From Amycolatopsis lexingtonensis (GTDB lineage Bacteria; Actinomycetota; Actinomycetes; Mycobacteriales; Pseudonocardiaceae), in assembly GCF_014873755.1 (NCBI RefSeq), contig NZ_JADBEG010000001.1, positions 1,676,501 to 1,740,500 of the forward strand: a stretch of DNA of 64,000 nt. The letters are read 5' to 3'. The notes below the pieces were generated by a model. The model was given only the letters and a program-made list of their open reading frames with translations. It had not been told where the DNA came from and did no database searches. Made by a program: the position numbers and the translations under genes. Below are positions 24,494 through 32,681 of this stretch, in pieces; positions within the stretch are counted from its first letter, which is position 1; each line of letters opens with the position of its first letter.

Positions 24494-26205
24494 CGCGCCA
24501 GCGCCTTCCCGTAGTCGCCGGCGAGGTAGCGCTCGCGGCAGGCGGCGCGGGCGATCTTGCCGCTGGACGTGCGCGGCACCCGCCCGGCCGGGACGAGCAG
24601 CACGTCCCGCAGCGCGAGCCCGTGCGCGTCGGCGACCAGCCGCCGGACCGACGTGGCCAGCGCGCGTTCCGCGGCTTCGGCCAGGTCGGCGTGCGCGCGG
24701 TGCTCCGCGACCACGACGACGGCTTCGGTGTCGGCGCCCTCGATCGCGAAGGCCGCGACGCTGCCGGGGCGGATCGCGGCGTCGGCCGACGCCGCGGTCG
24801 CTTCGACGTCCTGCGGGTAGTGGTTGCGCCCGTCGACGATGATCAGGTCCTTGATCCGGCCGGCGATGTACAGCTCGCCGTCGTGCCGGAGGCCGAGGTC
24901 GCCGGTGCGCAGCCACGGCCCCTCGGGCAGCTCGCCGCGGTCGCCCGCGAGGCGCGCGCCGAAGGTTTCCGTGCTGTCCAGGGGTTTCTGCCAGTACCCT
25001 TCGCCGACGTTCGGGCCGTGCACCCAGATCTCGCCCACCGAGCCGTCGGGGAGCGCGACGGCGGTTTCGGGGTCGACGAGCGCGACGAGCTGCCCGGCCG
25101 GGACCCCGCAGGCGACCAGCCGGACCCCGGCGTCCGCGGGTCGCGAGGTGCCGGTCGCGAGGGCGTCGCGGTCGAACGTCGTGACGCGCGGGGCGGCGGC
25201 GGGGCCGGTGGTGACGAAGACGGTCGCTTCGGCCAGGCCGTACGCCGGGCGCGTCTTGTCCGGGGTGTAGCCGGCGGCGGCGAAGGTGGTGTGGAAGCGG
25301 TCGAGGACGTCCGGGGTGATCGGCTCGGCGCCGTTCACGATCGCCGTGACGCGGCCGAGGCGCAGCCGCGCGCGGTCGGCCTCGCGGATCCGGCTCGCGC
25401 AGTAGTGGAACGCGAAGTTGGGGGCGGCGCTCCAGGCGCCGTCGTGGTCGCCGAGCAGCTCCAGCCAGCGGACCGGCCGCTCGATGAAGGCCAGCGGGTC
25501 CATCAGCACCGACCGCAGGCCCAGCGCCAGCGGCGTGATCAGGCCGAGCACGAGCCCCATGTCGTGGAACAGCGGCAGCCACGAGACGGTGGTCGACGCG
25601 GCCGGGTCCAGGCCGAGGCCGCGCACGGCTTGGGTGACGTTGGCGAGGACGTTCGCGTGCGTGAGCACCACGCCGGCCGGGGTGCGGGTCGACCCCGAGG
25701 TGTACTGCAGGTACGCGATCTCGTCCGGGACCGCGGCGGGCGCGGGCCACGAGCGCACCGGGCCGGGGCGGTCCGCCGCGACGACCGGGACGCCGCCGAC
25801 GAAGTCCTCGACCGCGAGCTGCACCGAGGTGGTGGTGACGACGGCCGAGGGGGCGCAGTCGGCGAGCACCGCGGCGAGCCGTCCCGCGTGGCCGGGCAGG
25901 CCCGGGTCGAACAGCGGCACCGCGATCGCGCCCGCGGTGATCGCGGCGAGGAAACCCACGACGTAGTCGGTGCCCTGCGGGCAGAGCACGGCCACGCGGT
26001 CGCCGGGCCGGACCGGGAGCGCGCCCGCGACGGCGTCGACGCGTTCGCGCAGCTGCCGCCAGGTCAGGGTGCGGCGCCGTCCGTCGCGGTCGGTGGCGAA
26101 GTCGGCGAAGGTCAGCGCGGGGGCGTCGGGGGTGGTCGCGGCCCAGTGGTGCAGGCACGCGGTCAGGGTGGCGCCGCCCACTGCCGGGAAGTTCTGGTCG
26201 GACAT
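24490..26205 (-). CDS. fatty acyl-AMP ligase (FadD32-like FAAL)
   Basis: 571 residues. ANL-superfamily motifs include YTSGSTRTPAGVVLTH (P-loop), SWLPLFHDMGLV (FAAL signature), AYGLAEATVFV, and WLRTGDLGLRHDGELYIAGRIKDLIIVDGRNHYPQD. The hinge and A10 Lys region reads RVPRTSSGKIARAA. FAALs form acyl-adenylates and load them directly onto a partner ACP, here most likely the N-terminal ACP of the coupled Pks13-like enzyme. ATG 26205 has AAGGAG 9 nt upstream, and the gene's stop overlaps the PKS start. It follows the secreted-protein gene by 14 nt, so all four minus-strand genes form one operon. Confidence 0.92.
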   Translation of the reverse strand: MSDQNFPAVGGATLTACLHHWAATTPDAPALTFADFATDRDGRRRTLTWRQLRERVDAVAGALPVRPGDRVAVLCPQGTDYVVGFLAAITAGAIAVPLFDPGLPGHAGRLAAVLADCAPSAVVTTTSVQLAVEDFVGGVPVVAADRPGPVRSWPAPAAVPDEIAYLQYTSGSTRTPAGVVLTHANVLANVTQAVRGLGLDPAASTTVSWLPLFHDMGLVLGLITPLALGLRSVLMDPLAFIERPVRWLELLGDHDGAWSAAPNFAFHYCASRIREADRARLRLGRVTAIVNGAEPITPDVLDRFHTTFAAAGYTPDKTRPAYGLAEATVFVTTGPAAAPRVTTFDRDALATGTSRPADAGVRLVACGVPAGQLVALVDPETAVALPDGSVGEIWVHGPNVGEGYWQKPLDSTETFGARLAGDRGELPEGPWLRTGDLGLRHDGELYIAGRIKDLIIVDGRNHYPQDVEATAASADAAIRPGSVAAFAIEGADTEAVVVVAEHRAHADLAEAAERALATSVRRLVADAHGLALRDVLLVPAGRVPRTSSGKIARAACRERYLAGDYGKALAR

Positions 26206-26219
26206 GGGTTTCTCCTTGG

Positions 26220-26888
26220 CTAGCGGCCCAGCCGCGGCGCCGCGTGCTGCCACGCGGTGACGGCCAGGGCGTCGAGGTCGAGGTCGGTCGCGCCCGCGTC
26301 GCGGAGCACGAGCAGGACGTCGCCGGCGGCGACGGCGACGGTGCGCAGGCGCAGCCCCGGCAGCTCGGCCGGCTGGCCGGGCAGGGTCAGGACCTGCTGG
26401 TAGGAAAGGGTTTCCGCGCCGGGGATGGCGGGCGCGGTCCCGGTGGTGAGCGTCGAGACGGTGGGGAGGTCCTGGTCGGTCACGGTGACGCTCGCGCACT
26501 CGCGGAGCTTCGCGGTCCACGCGCCGAGGTCGGGCGGCTGCGGGGTGCGCGCGACCAGTTCGCTGAGCTGCCCGCCGGGGACGGCGGTCTGGAAGCCCTG
26601 GCCGGTGGCGGTTCCCCGGAGCAGCCTGCCGTGCACGACACCGGTACAGCCGTCGTCTTTGGTGTCCAAAGTGGACAGCGCGGTGGCGACGTCGAACGCG
26701 TCGCGCGGGGCGGGTGGCCCGGGGATCGCCTCGGCGGGCAGCAGTGCGGCCGGGGGAACCGGCGGCGGTGGGGGCGGTGGGGGAGCGGCGGTCGCTGCCG
26801 CGGTGGGTCCGCCGGAACCGGAAATTGCGGCGGCGACGACCACGAGCGCGGCGACTCGGAACGGGGGGAAACGATTTCGGGCAGCCAT
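26220..26888 (-). CDS. secreted proline-rich protein of unknown function, first gene of lipid operon
   Basis: 222 residues from ATG 26888 (AAAGGG upstream); a longer ORF upstream is not protein-like. It has an N-terminal signal peptide (FRVAALVVVAAAISGSG), a run of eight prolines, then a ~160-residue domain containing two cysteines (DDGCTGVV, LRECASV) that could form a disulfide. The domain vaguely recalls extracellular sensor-type (PknH-like) folds of actinobacteria, but I cannot assign a family. It occupies the position that the lipase Culp6 occupies upstream of fadD32 in mycobacteria, yet has no GxSxG cutinase motif. Export and operon context suggest an envelope role for the lipid product. 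Confidence 0.65.
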   Translation of the reverse strand: MAARNRFPPFRVAALVVVAAAISGSGGPTAAATAAPPPPPPPPVPPAALLPAEAIPGPPAPRDAFDVATALSTLDTKDDGCTGVVHGRLLRGTATGQGFQTAVPGGQLSELVARTPQPPDLGAWTAKLRECASVTVTDQDLPTVSTLTTGTAPAIPGAETLSYQQVLTLPGQPAELPGLRLRTVAVAAGDVLLVLRDAGATDLDLDALAVTAWQHAAPRLGR

Positions 26889-27266
26889 GGACGACCCTTT
26901 CGGGAGCATTCTCGGGGGATTGCGGGTCCCGGCGCTGGGACATCCGCCCGGGTGGCGGCGAGGGGCGGCCCAACCCGGCGACACGGGCGAGGCTAGGGCA
27001 AGAAATCGGTTACCGGAAGAGCCTCAAGATCCCGTCAACGTCCCTCAGTACGCCGCGTGACCTGCTGAATCGCTGGTTACTGGTGAGTTACTGGCACGGG
27101 CGTCCGACTTTGGTGACCGAGCGTGTGCGCTGACTCACCCGTGCGGGGGAGTTTGTTTGCCTGCAATTCACATTGTCCGGTCGTGTGGCGCACGAGACAA
27201 TTGCGCTTGGTGGCTCGATTGATTTAACTTGAGCGCACCGTCGGGGATGTTGGGAAAGGAATGCTT
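26889..27266. promoter_or_regulatory. 378-nt divergent control region of the lipid cassette
   Basis: No gene is seen here. It separates the secreted-protein/FAAL/PKS/MFS operon (minus) from the antigen-85-like/SDR/GT1 operon (plus). Two direct repeats GTTACTGG start at 27076 and 27087, exactly 11 bp apart (one helical turn), and a related GTTACCGG lies at 27009-27016. An AT-rich stretch near 27210-27235 (TTTAACTT) may hold the plus-strand -10. The repeats are candidate activator or repressor sites that could co-regulate both operons; the regulator is not identified. Confidence 0.5.
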
Positions 27267-28262
27267 ATGCGCATGTTTTCGAGGTGGCTCGCCGTGCTGG
27301 CGGCCGTGGCGTGCGGGCTGCCCGGCGTCCCCGCCGCGGCGGCCGACGGGCCGCGCGCCGATGACGGCACGCACGTCGTCGCCGAGACCACTGTGGACGG
27401 TGACGCGCGGGTGCTCGACCTCACTGTGCGCTCCACCGGCGTCGGGGCCTACGCGATGGTCCGGCTGATCCTGCCCCGCGACTGGGCGGAGCACCCGGAC
27501 CGGAAGTGGCCGGCGGTGTACCTGCTCGCGGGCGAAACCCGGCTGCAGGACTACCGCGGCTGGAGCGCCAACACCGACGTCCGGCGGCTGGCCGACGACG
27601 CGGACGTCCTGGTGGTGATGCCGGGTGCCGGCCCAGCGGGGTTCTTCACCGACTGGTGGAACTACGGCAAGGACATCGCGCTGAACCAGTGGGAAACCTT
27701 CACCGCGGTCGAACTGCCGCAGCTGATCGACCGCGGCTACCGCGGCGACGGCCGGCGCGCGGCGGCGGGGCTGTCCCTCGGCGGCTACGGCGCGATCGAA
27801 CTCGCCGCGCGGCGCCCGGGCGTCTTCCGCTACGCCGCGTCGTACAGCGGGAACCTCAACCCGGCCGGCCCGACCGGCGAGCTGCTCACCGACGCGATCG
27901 TCGCGTCCGTGCACCTGGACCCGGAAGCCCTGTGGGGCGACCGCCGCCGCGAATCGGCGCGCTGGGAGGCGCACGACCCGCTGGTGAACGCCGAGCGCCT
28001 GCGCGGCACCGAGCTGTACCTCTCCGCGGGCAACGGCCTGCCGGGGCCGCTCGACGCCAAGCTCCCGATCGACGTCCTGCCCGGCGCGATGCTCCTGGAG
28101 TTCCTCTGCGGCGGCCAGACCACGGCGATGGCCGGGCGGCTGCGCGCGCTCGGCGTCCCGGTGACCGCGGACCTCTACGGGCCGGGCACCCACCAGTGGG
28201 CGTACTGGCAGGAGCAGCTGCACAAGACGTGGCCGCGGATGCTGCAGGTCGTGGCGTCGTGA
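27267..28262 (+). CDS. antigen-85-like mycolyltransferase/esterase family protein
   Basis: 331 residues. A signal peptide (RWLAVLAAVACGLPGVPAAAA) precedes an alpha/beta-hydrolase of the esterase/antigen 85 family: WPAVYLLAGE, YRGWSANTDVRRLA, FFTDWWNYGK, QWETFTAVELPQLID, and nucleophile Ser170 in AGLSLGGYGA. His in GPGTHQWAYW completes the triad. In mycolate bacteria, Ag85 proteins move mycolates from trehalose monomycolate onto arabinogalactan or trehalose. In other actinomycetes relatives are plain esterases, so activity is inferred from the Pks13/FAAL context. ATG 27267 is preferred to 27261 because GGAAAGGA ends 6 nt before it. The stop overlaps the SDR start (GTGA). Confidence 0.85.
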   Translation: MRMFSRWLAVLAAVACGLPGVPAAAADGPRADDGTHVVAETTVDGDARVLDLTVRSTGVGAYAMVRLILPRDWAEHPDRKWPAVYLLAGETRLQDYRGWSANTDVRRLADDADVLVVMPGAGPAGFFTDWWNYGKDIALNQWETFTAVELPQLIDRGYRGDGRRAAAGLSLGGYGAIELAARRPGVFRYAASYSGNLNPAGPTGELLTDAIVASVHLDPEALWGDRRRESARWEAHDPLVNAERLRGTELYLSAGNGLPGPLDAKLPIDVLPGAMLLEFLCGGQTTAMAGRLRALGVPVTADLYGPGTHQWAYWQEQLHKTWPRMLQVVAS

Positions 28263-29086
28263 CGTCTTACGTGGTGACGGGCGCGTCGAGCGGCATCGGC
28301 CGCGCGTGCGTGGCGGAACTGGTCCGGCGCGGCGCCCACGTGTGGGCGAGTGTGCGGACCGACGCCGACGAGGCGGAACTGGTCCGCGCGTACGGCGACG
28401 CGGTCACGGTGCTGCGGATGGACCTGCGCGACCCGGCGTCGATCGCGGCGTGCGGCGAGCGCGTGACGGCCGGCGGACCGGTGCGCGGCCTGGTGAACAA
28501 CGCGGGCCTCGCGCGGCCGGGCCCGCTCGAGTACGTGCCGCTGGAGGCGTTCCGGGAGCAGCTCGACGTGAACGTCACCGGCCAGCTCGCGGTCACCCGC
28601 GCGATGCTGCCGGCCCTGCGCATCGCGGAGACGGCCCGCGTGGTGACGGTCGGCTCGATCGGCGGCCGCATCGCGGGGCCGATGGTGGGGCCGTACCACA
28701 CGTCGAAGTTCGCGCTGGTCGGGTTGACGGACAGCCTGCGCGCGGAGCTGGCTCCGGAAGGGATCGAGGTGGTCCTGGTCGAGCCGGGCGCGGTGGCGAC
28801 GTCGATCTGGCCCCGCGCCCGCGCGGCGGCGGAGGAGGTCCGCGCGACCCTGCCCGCGGCGGGTCTCGAGCGGTACTCGGCCCAGCTGGCGGCGGCGGAG
28901 CGAAGCGCTGCCCGTTCGGCACGGACGGGGGTGCCGCCCCGGCGGGCGGCGGAGGTGGTGGTGCGGGCGTTGACGGCCCGTCGGCCGGCGCCGCGGTATT
29001 TGGTGGGCACGGACGCACGGGTGGCGGCGGTGCTGGCGAACCTGCCGTTCCGCCTGCGCTACCGGTTGACGGCGGCGAAGCGGTGA
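28259..29086 (+). CDS. short-chain dehydrogenase/reductase
   Basis: 275 residues, classical SDR. The glycine motif is TGASSGIG near the N-terminus, NNAGLARPG is the NNAG motif, the catalytic Ser lies in TVGSIGG, and Tyr/Lys occur in GPYHTSKFAL. The GTG start overlaps the stop of the antigen-85-like gene. In mycolate biosynthesis a separate SDR (CmrA) reduces the beta-keto product of Pks13; this gene could play the same part here. The sequence is not obviously CmrA-like, so that role rests on context. It is followed after 7 nt by a GT1 gene. Confidence 0.88.
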   Translation: MTSYVVTGASSGIGRACVAELVRRGAHVWASVRTDADEAELVRAYGDAVTVLRMDLRDPASIAACGERVTAGGPVRGLVNNAGLARPGPLEYVPLEAFREQLDVNVTGQLAVTRAMLPALRIAETARVVTVGSIGGRIAGPMVGPYHTSKFALVGLTDSLRAELAPEGIEVVLVEPGAVATSIWPRARAAAEEVRATLPAAGLERYSAQLAAAERSAARSARTGVPPRRAAEVVVRALTARRPAPRYLVGTDARVAAVLANLPFRLRYRLTAAKR

Positions 29087-29093
29087 CCGCGCA

Positions 29094-30302
29094 ATGAGCC
29101 GCCAGGTTGTGATCGTTGCGCCCGGTTCGCGTGGGGATGTCCAACCGTGCGTCGCGCTCGGCGAGGGGCTCGCCGCCGATGGCGATCGTGTCCGCATCCT
29201 CGCCGCGCCGCGGTTCCGGAGCCTCGTCGAAGGGCACGGCCTCACCTTCGCGCCACTCTCGGCCGACCCCGCGGAAATCCTCGCCTCCGCGGCGGGGCAA
29301 GCGTGGACCAGCCCGGGGAAATTCCTGAGCGGGCTACGCGAAGTCCTCCGCCCTGTCCTCGCGCAGCTCCTCGCCGACACCCACGCGGGCACCACCGGAG
29401 CCGACCTGATCCTCGCCCCCACCCTCGGCTTCCTCGGCACGCACCTGGCCGCCCACCTCGACGTCCCGCACGCCGAACTGCACTACCAGCCCAGCGTCCC
29501 CACCCGCTCCTTCGCGCACCCGCTGCTACCCCAAGCCGAGCACCTCGGCCCGTGGGGCCGCCACCTCAGCTTCCGGGCAGTCGACGCACTCGCGTGGCAC
29601 CTCCTCAGACCCGAAATCGACCGCTGGCGCACCGAAACCCTCCACCTGCCCGCCGCCGGAATGCGCGGGCCGCGACGCCGTTCGCCGGTGCTGTGCGGGT
29701 TCTCGACCGCCGTCGTACCCCGGCCGCCCGACTGGCCCGCGCACGTCCACGTCACCGGGTACTGGTTCCTCGACCAAGGCGCATGGCACCCGGACGCCCG
29801 GCTGCGCGACTTCCTCGCCGCGGGCCCGCCGCCGGTCTACGTCGGCTTCGGCAGCATGCGCCCGGCCGAAGCCGAGAAGACCTTTGAGGTCGTCCGGACG
29901 TCCCTGCGCCGCGCGGGACTGCGTGGTCTCCTCGCCACCGAGGGTGACGTCGACGCCGATGATCTGCTGACCGTCGCCGACGTCCCGCACGGCTGGCTGT
30001 TCCCGCGCACCGCGGCCGTCGTCCACCACGGGGGTGCCGGGACCACCGCGGCCGCCTTGCGGGCCGGGGTGCCGTCGCTGGTGTGCCCGGTGTTCTCCGA
30101 CCAGCCGTACTGGGGCGAGCGGGTGTCCCGGCTCAGTGCCGGGCCGAAACCGTTGCCGCTCAAGGAACTCGACGCCGACGCGCTCACCGCCCGGCTGCGG
30201 GAACTCACCGGCAACCCGCTCTTCCGGCGCGGCGCGCAGTACACCGGGGCGCGGCTGCGCGCCGAGGACGGGGTGGCCCACGCCGTTTCGGTGCTGCGTT
30301 AG
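29094..30302 (+). CDS. GT1-family glycosyltransferase (UGT/MurG-like fold)
   Basis: 402 residues. The N-terminal motif APGSRGDVQPCVALGEGLAADG and C-terminal nucleotide-sugar site PRTAAVVHHGGAGTTAAALRAGVPSLVCPVFSDQPYWGERV are those of GT1 enzymes that glycosylate sterols, lipids (Rv1524/1526-like) or antibiotics. The HHGGAGTT motif binds the diphosphate. Co-transcription with the antigen-85-like and SDR genes suggests it decorates the lipid made by the divergent operon, giving a glycolipid; this is inference. Its last 4 nt overlap the convergent regulator gene. Confidence 0.88.
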   Translation: MSRQVVIVAPGSRGDVQPCVALGEGLAADGDRVRILAAPRFRSLVEGHGLTFAPLSADPAEILASAAGQAWTSPGKFLSGLREVLRPVLAQLLADTHAGTTGADLILAPTLGFLGTHLAAHLDVPHAELHYQPSVPTRSFAHPLLPQAEHLGPWGRHLSFRAVDALAWHLLRPEIDRWRTETLHLPAAGMRGPRRRSPVLCGFSTAVVPRPPDWPAHVHVTGYWFLDQGAWHPDARLRDFLAAGPPPVYVGFGSMRPAEAEKTFEVVRTSLRRAGLRGLLATEGDVDADDLLTVADVPHGWLFPRTAAVVHHGGAGTTAAALRAGVPSLVCPVFSDQPYWGERVSRLSAGPKPLPLKELDADALTARLRELTGNPLFRRGAQYTGARLRAEDGVAHAVSVLR

Positions 30303-30625
30303 GTGGCCCGCGCCGGGGCCGCGCGCTCGACCGCCGACACCAGCGCCCGCAACGCGGCCACCTCCGCGGCGAGCGCCTTGCGACCTGCCGGGCTGATGCT
30401 GATCCACGTCCGGGGCCGTTTGCCTTCGTAGCCCTTCTCGACGTCGATCAGCCCGGCCTCGTCGAGGATCGTGACGTGCCGGGACAGGTTCCCGGCCGTC
30501 ATGTCCAGCGTCCGGCGCAGGTACCCGAAATCCACCTTCCCCGCCTCGGCGGCGATGGTGAGGATGCCGAGCCGGTGCCGCTGGTGGACCGTCTCGTCCA
30601 GGCCCGCCGCGGGGTGCTCGCTCAT
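30299..30625 (-). CDS. winged-helix regulator (ArsR/PadR-like, DUF2087/wHTH DNA-binding)
   Basis: 108 residues. The winged helix reads ETVHQRHRLGILTIAAEAGKVDFGYLRRTLDMTAGNLSRHVTILDEAGLIDVEKGYEGKRPRTWISISPAGRKAL. This resembles the transcriptional regulators (wHTH, 'winged helix DNA-binding domain' type) that pair with an adjacent membrane protein. The ATG overlaps the stop of the upstream membrane gene (ATGA), so the two are co-expressed. No target is known beyond likely autoregulation. Confidence 0.8.
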   Translation of the reverse strand: MSEHPAAGLDETVHQRHRLGILTIAAEAGKVDFGYLRRTLDMTAGNLSRHVTILDEAGLIDVEKGYEGKRPRTWISISPAGRKALAAEVAALRALVSAVERAAPARAT

Positions 30626-31455
30626 GCGCGCGCCCGCCGCTCGTGCCAGGCCGCGAAGGCACCGCCCGCGAGCAGCACCAGCCCCGGGGGCAGCGTGTTC
30701 GTGAACGCCATCGTCGCTTCGCCGTCGTAGCGCGGGAAAAGCCCGAGGTGGAAGAACACGTGCTGCACGTTGTAGAGGTTGACCAGCAGCGCCGAGGCCG
30801 CGAAGAGGCCGCTGACGACGCCGAGCACCCGGCTGCGCTCCAGCCACGCGAGCCCGAGCAGGCCGAGCGCGATCGTGAGCAGCGGCGCGTAGGGCCGGGC
30901 GGGCGCGAGCGCGAGGTCGAGCATCGCCAGCACGACGAAGCCGGAGGCCATCGCCGCCGCCGTGGCGGCACCGCGCGCACCGCGCCGAACAAGCCGAGAC
31001 CGCAGCCACAGCGCCCCGCCGCCCACGAGCGCGGCGACGGCCGCCACCGGGACCGTGAACGACGGCTGCGAGTACGGCGATCGCGCGACGCGGTAGGCGA
31101 ACGACTCCACCACCGGGAGCCCGAACGAGATCGCGAGCACGCCGATCAGCCCGATCGCGAGGTAGCCCCGGATCGGCGTCCGCACCCCGCTGCGGCGGCC
31201 GCGGTGGAGGTACCAGGCCGCGGTGGCCAGGAACCCGCCGACGACCACGACCAGCCAGTACAGCTGCAACGGCGTCCCGAACCAGATCCCGGCGGCCCCG
31301 AACCGCGGCGGCCCGCCCTCGGCCCACAGCGGCGCGAGCAGCACGAGCACTCCGAACAGCAGCAACGGCGGCACGTAGGCGTGGCGATCCGCCCTGGCCT
31401 GGGCGCGAAGCCGCGTCATCTCGTCGAGCAGAGCGGCCGGTGGCAGGTCGGTCAT
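30622..31455 (-). CDS. integral membrane protein paired with wHTH regulator
   Basis: 277 residues with about eight hydrophobic spans. Segments include YVPPLLLFGVLVLLAPLWAEGG, LYWLVVVVGGFLATAAWYLHRG and YAPLLTIALGLLGLAWLERSR. I do not recognise a family. It is translationally coupled to the small winged-helix regulator downstream, an arrangement common in actinobacteria where the regulator controls the membrane gene. The region upstream (31460-31505) contains the palindrome CAGATCTG at 31494-31501 and a nearby CAGATC, a possible operator for the regulator. Confidence 0.7.
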   Translation of the reverse strand: MTDLPPAALLDEMTRLRAQARADRHAYVPPLLLFGVLVLLAPLWAEGGPPRFGAAGIWFGTPLQLYWLVVVVGGFLATAAWYLHRGRRSGVRTPIRGYLAIGLIGVLAISFGLPVVESFAYRVARSPYSQPSFTVPVAAVAALVGGGALWLRSRLVRRGARGAATAAAMASGFVVLAMLDLALAPARPYAPLLTIALGLLGLAWLERSRVLGVVSGLFAASALLVNLYNVQHVFFHLGLFPRYDGEATMAFTNTLPPGLVLLAGGAFAAWHERRARA

Positions 31456-31540
31456 GAAGTACCCCCAGATCCGAAACAGGTCTATTTGGCAAACCAGATC
31501 TGTGGATGAACCTAGCGCACGGCCGGGGTGGTGCGGAAGC

Positions 31541-32509
31541 CTAGGCGGCGATCGCCAGCACCAGGCCGGCCCCGACGATGGCCGCGCAGGCCGCGATCGT
31601 CGTCCGGCGGTAGTGCAGGATCAGCGCCGCGAACTCGCGCAGCAGCGCGCTCGGCAGGAAGTAGCCCGCGGTCGGTGACCCGGTCGCGTGGAACGGCAGG
31701 TGCAGCCGTCGGCACTCGATCGCCGCGCGGAACACGTGGTAGCTGCTCGTCACGGCCACGACGCGGTGGGCGTCGCGGGGGAGCAGCGCCGCCGATAAGC
31801 GCAGGTTCTCCTCGGTGGTCGTGGCGCGGTCTTCGAGCCGGATCCGCTCGTCGGGGATCCCGCGCTCCCGCAAGTACGCGTGCATCGCCTCGGCTTCGGT
31901 GACCGTCTCGCCGGGACCACGTCCGCCCGACACCACCAGCAGTGGCGGCTCGGGCTCCCGGGCGGCGAGCCGGAGCGCGCGGTCGAGCCGCCCGGCCAGC
32001 AGTGGCGGCACCCGATCCCCGGCGAGGCCGCAGCCGAGCACGATGATCGCGTCGATGCCGCCGCGCCGGCCGATCCGGCTGTACACCACCGAATACACCA
32101 ACAGGGACAGGAACAGGAACCCGAAGTAGCAGGCGAGCACCGCCGCGATGCCCACCAGCGCCGACCCCCACCGCCCGAGCGGGGCGAAGAACAGCGCTTC
32201 CAGCGCGAGCAGGCCGGCGCCGAGCCCGAGCGACAGGAGGTTCCCGGTGCTGCGCCCTTCCCGCCGCCACATCTGCACGCCGTTGGCGAGCAGGGCGGCG
32301 GGCAGCACCAGCGCGGCGAGCCCCACCGCGGCCCCGGCCACCGCCAGCAGCACCGGCGTCTCCCGCAGCAGCCACAGCGTGGTCAGCAGGAGCGCGACGC
32401 CCAGCCAGACGGCGTTGCCGAGCCGGCGCGGCTCCCGCGCCAGCCGGACGGCGAACACGAGCAGCGCCACCGCGGCCGCGACCGGCAGCACCCCACCGGC
32501 GACGTTCAC
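31541..32509 (-). CDS. YdcF/SanA-type DUF218 membrane protein
   Basis: 322 residues. Four to five N-terminal spans are followed by a DUF218 domain (DAIIVLGCGLAGDRVPPLLAGRLDRALRLA, LLVVSGGRGPGETVTEAEAMHAYLRERGIPDERIRLEDRATTTEENL, VTSSYHVFRA) and a final span. Family members (ElyC, SanA, YdcF) are tied to envelope integrity and late peptidoglycan precursor steps. The GTG start has GGAGG 5 nt upstream. It lies downstream of repeats that follow the catalase gene. Confidence 0.88.
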   Translation of the reverse strand: MNVAGGVLPVAAAVALLVFAVRLAREPRRLGNAVWLGVALLLTTLWLLRETPVLLAVAGAAVGLAALVLPAALLANGVQMWRREGRSTGNLLSLGLGAGLLALEALFFAPLGRWGSALVGIAAVLACYFGFLFLSLLVYSVVYSRIGRRGGIDAIIVLGCGLAGDRVPPLLAGRLDRALRLAAREPEPPLLVVSGGRGPGETVTEAEAMHAYLRERGIPDERIRLEDRATTTEENLRLSAALLPRDAHRVVAVTSSYHVFRAAIECRRLHLPFHATGSPTAGYFLPSALLREFAALILHYRRTTIAACAAIVGAGLVLAIAA

Positions 32510-32570
32510 CCGGACCTCCCTGGCTCCTCACGCGGAGGTCCAACCTAGTGCTACCGGGCCGCCGGGGTGC

Positions 32571-32658
32571 ACGCCCCCAATGTGGCGTTCGGTGCGTCAG
32601 ACGCACCCAATGTGGCGTTCGGTGCGCTGGACGCACCCAACGCCACATTGGGGCGCTC
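32571..32658. repeat. two direct and one inverted copy of an AATGTGGCGTT repeat
   Basis: Two direct ~30-nt units begin at 32571 and 32601 (CCCAATGTGGCGTTCGGTGC). An inverted copy, AACGCCACATTGGGG, starts at 32639. Direct and inverted copies can pair into a 15-bp stem. They lie between the catalase stop and the YdcF start and may terminate the fur-catalase transcript. The core is shared with the repeat at 7472-7526. Confidence 0.7.
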
Positions 32659-32681
32659 GCGACGCCGCCGGCCGCGCGTGG

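Noticed and set aside
20252..24514. A 1420-codon open frame on the plus strand opposite the PKS gene.
   Set aside because: Arg/Gly/Gln/Asp-rich composition typical of antisense frames at 72% GC, no domain, and the opposite strand has a full PKS with intact active sites.
32571..32658. CRISPR-like repeats.
   Set aside because: Only two direct units and one inverted, with no spacers or cas genes.
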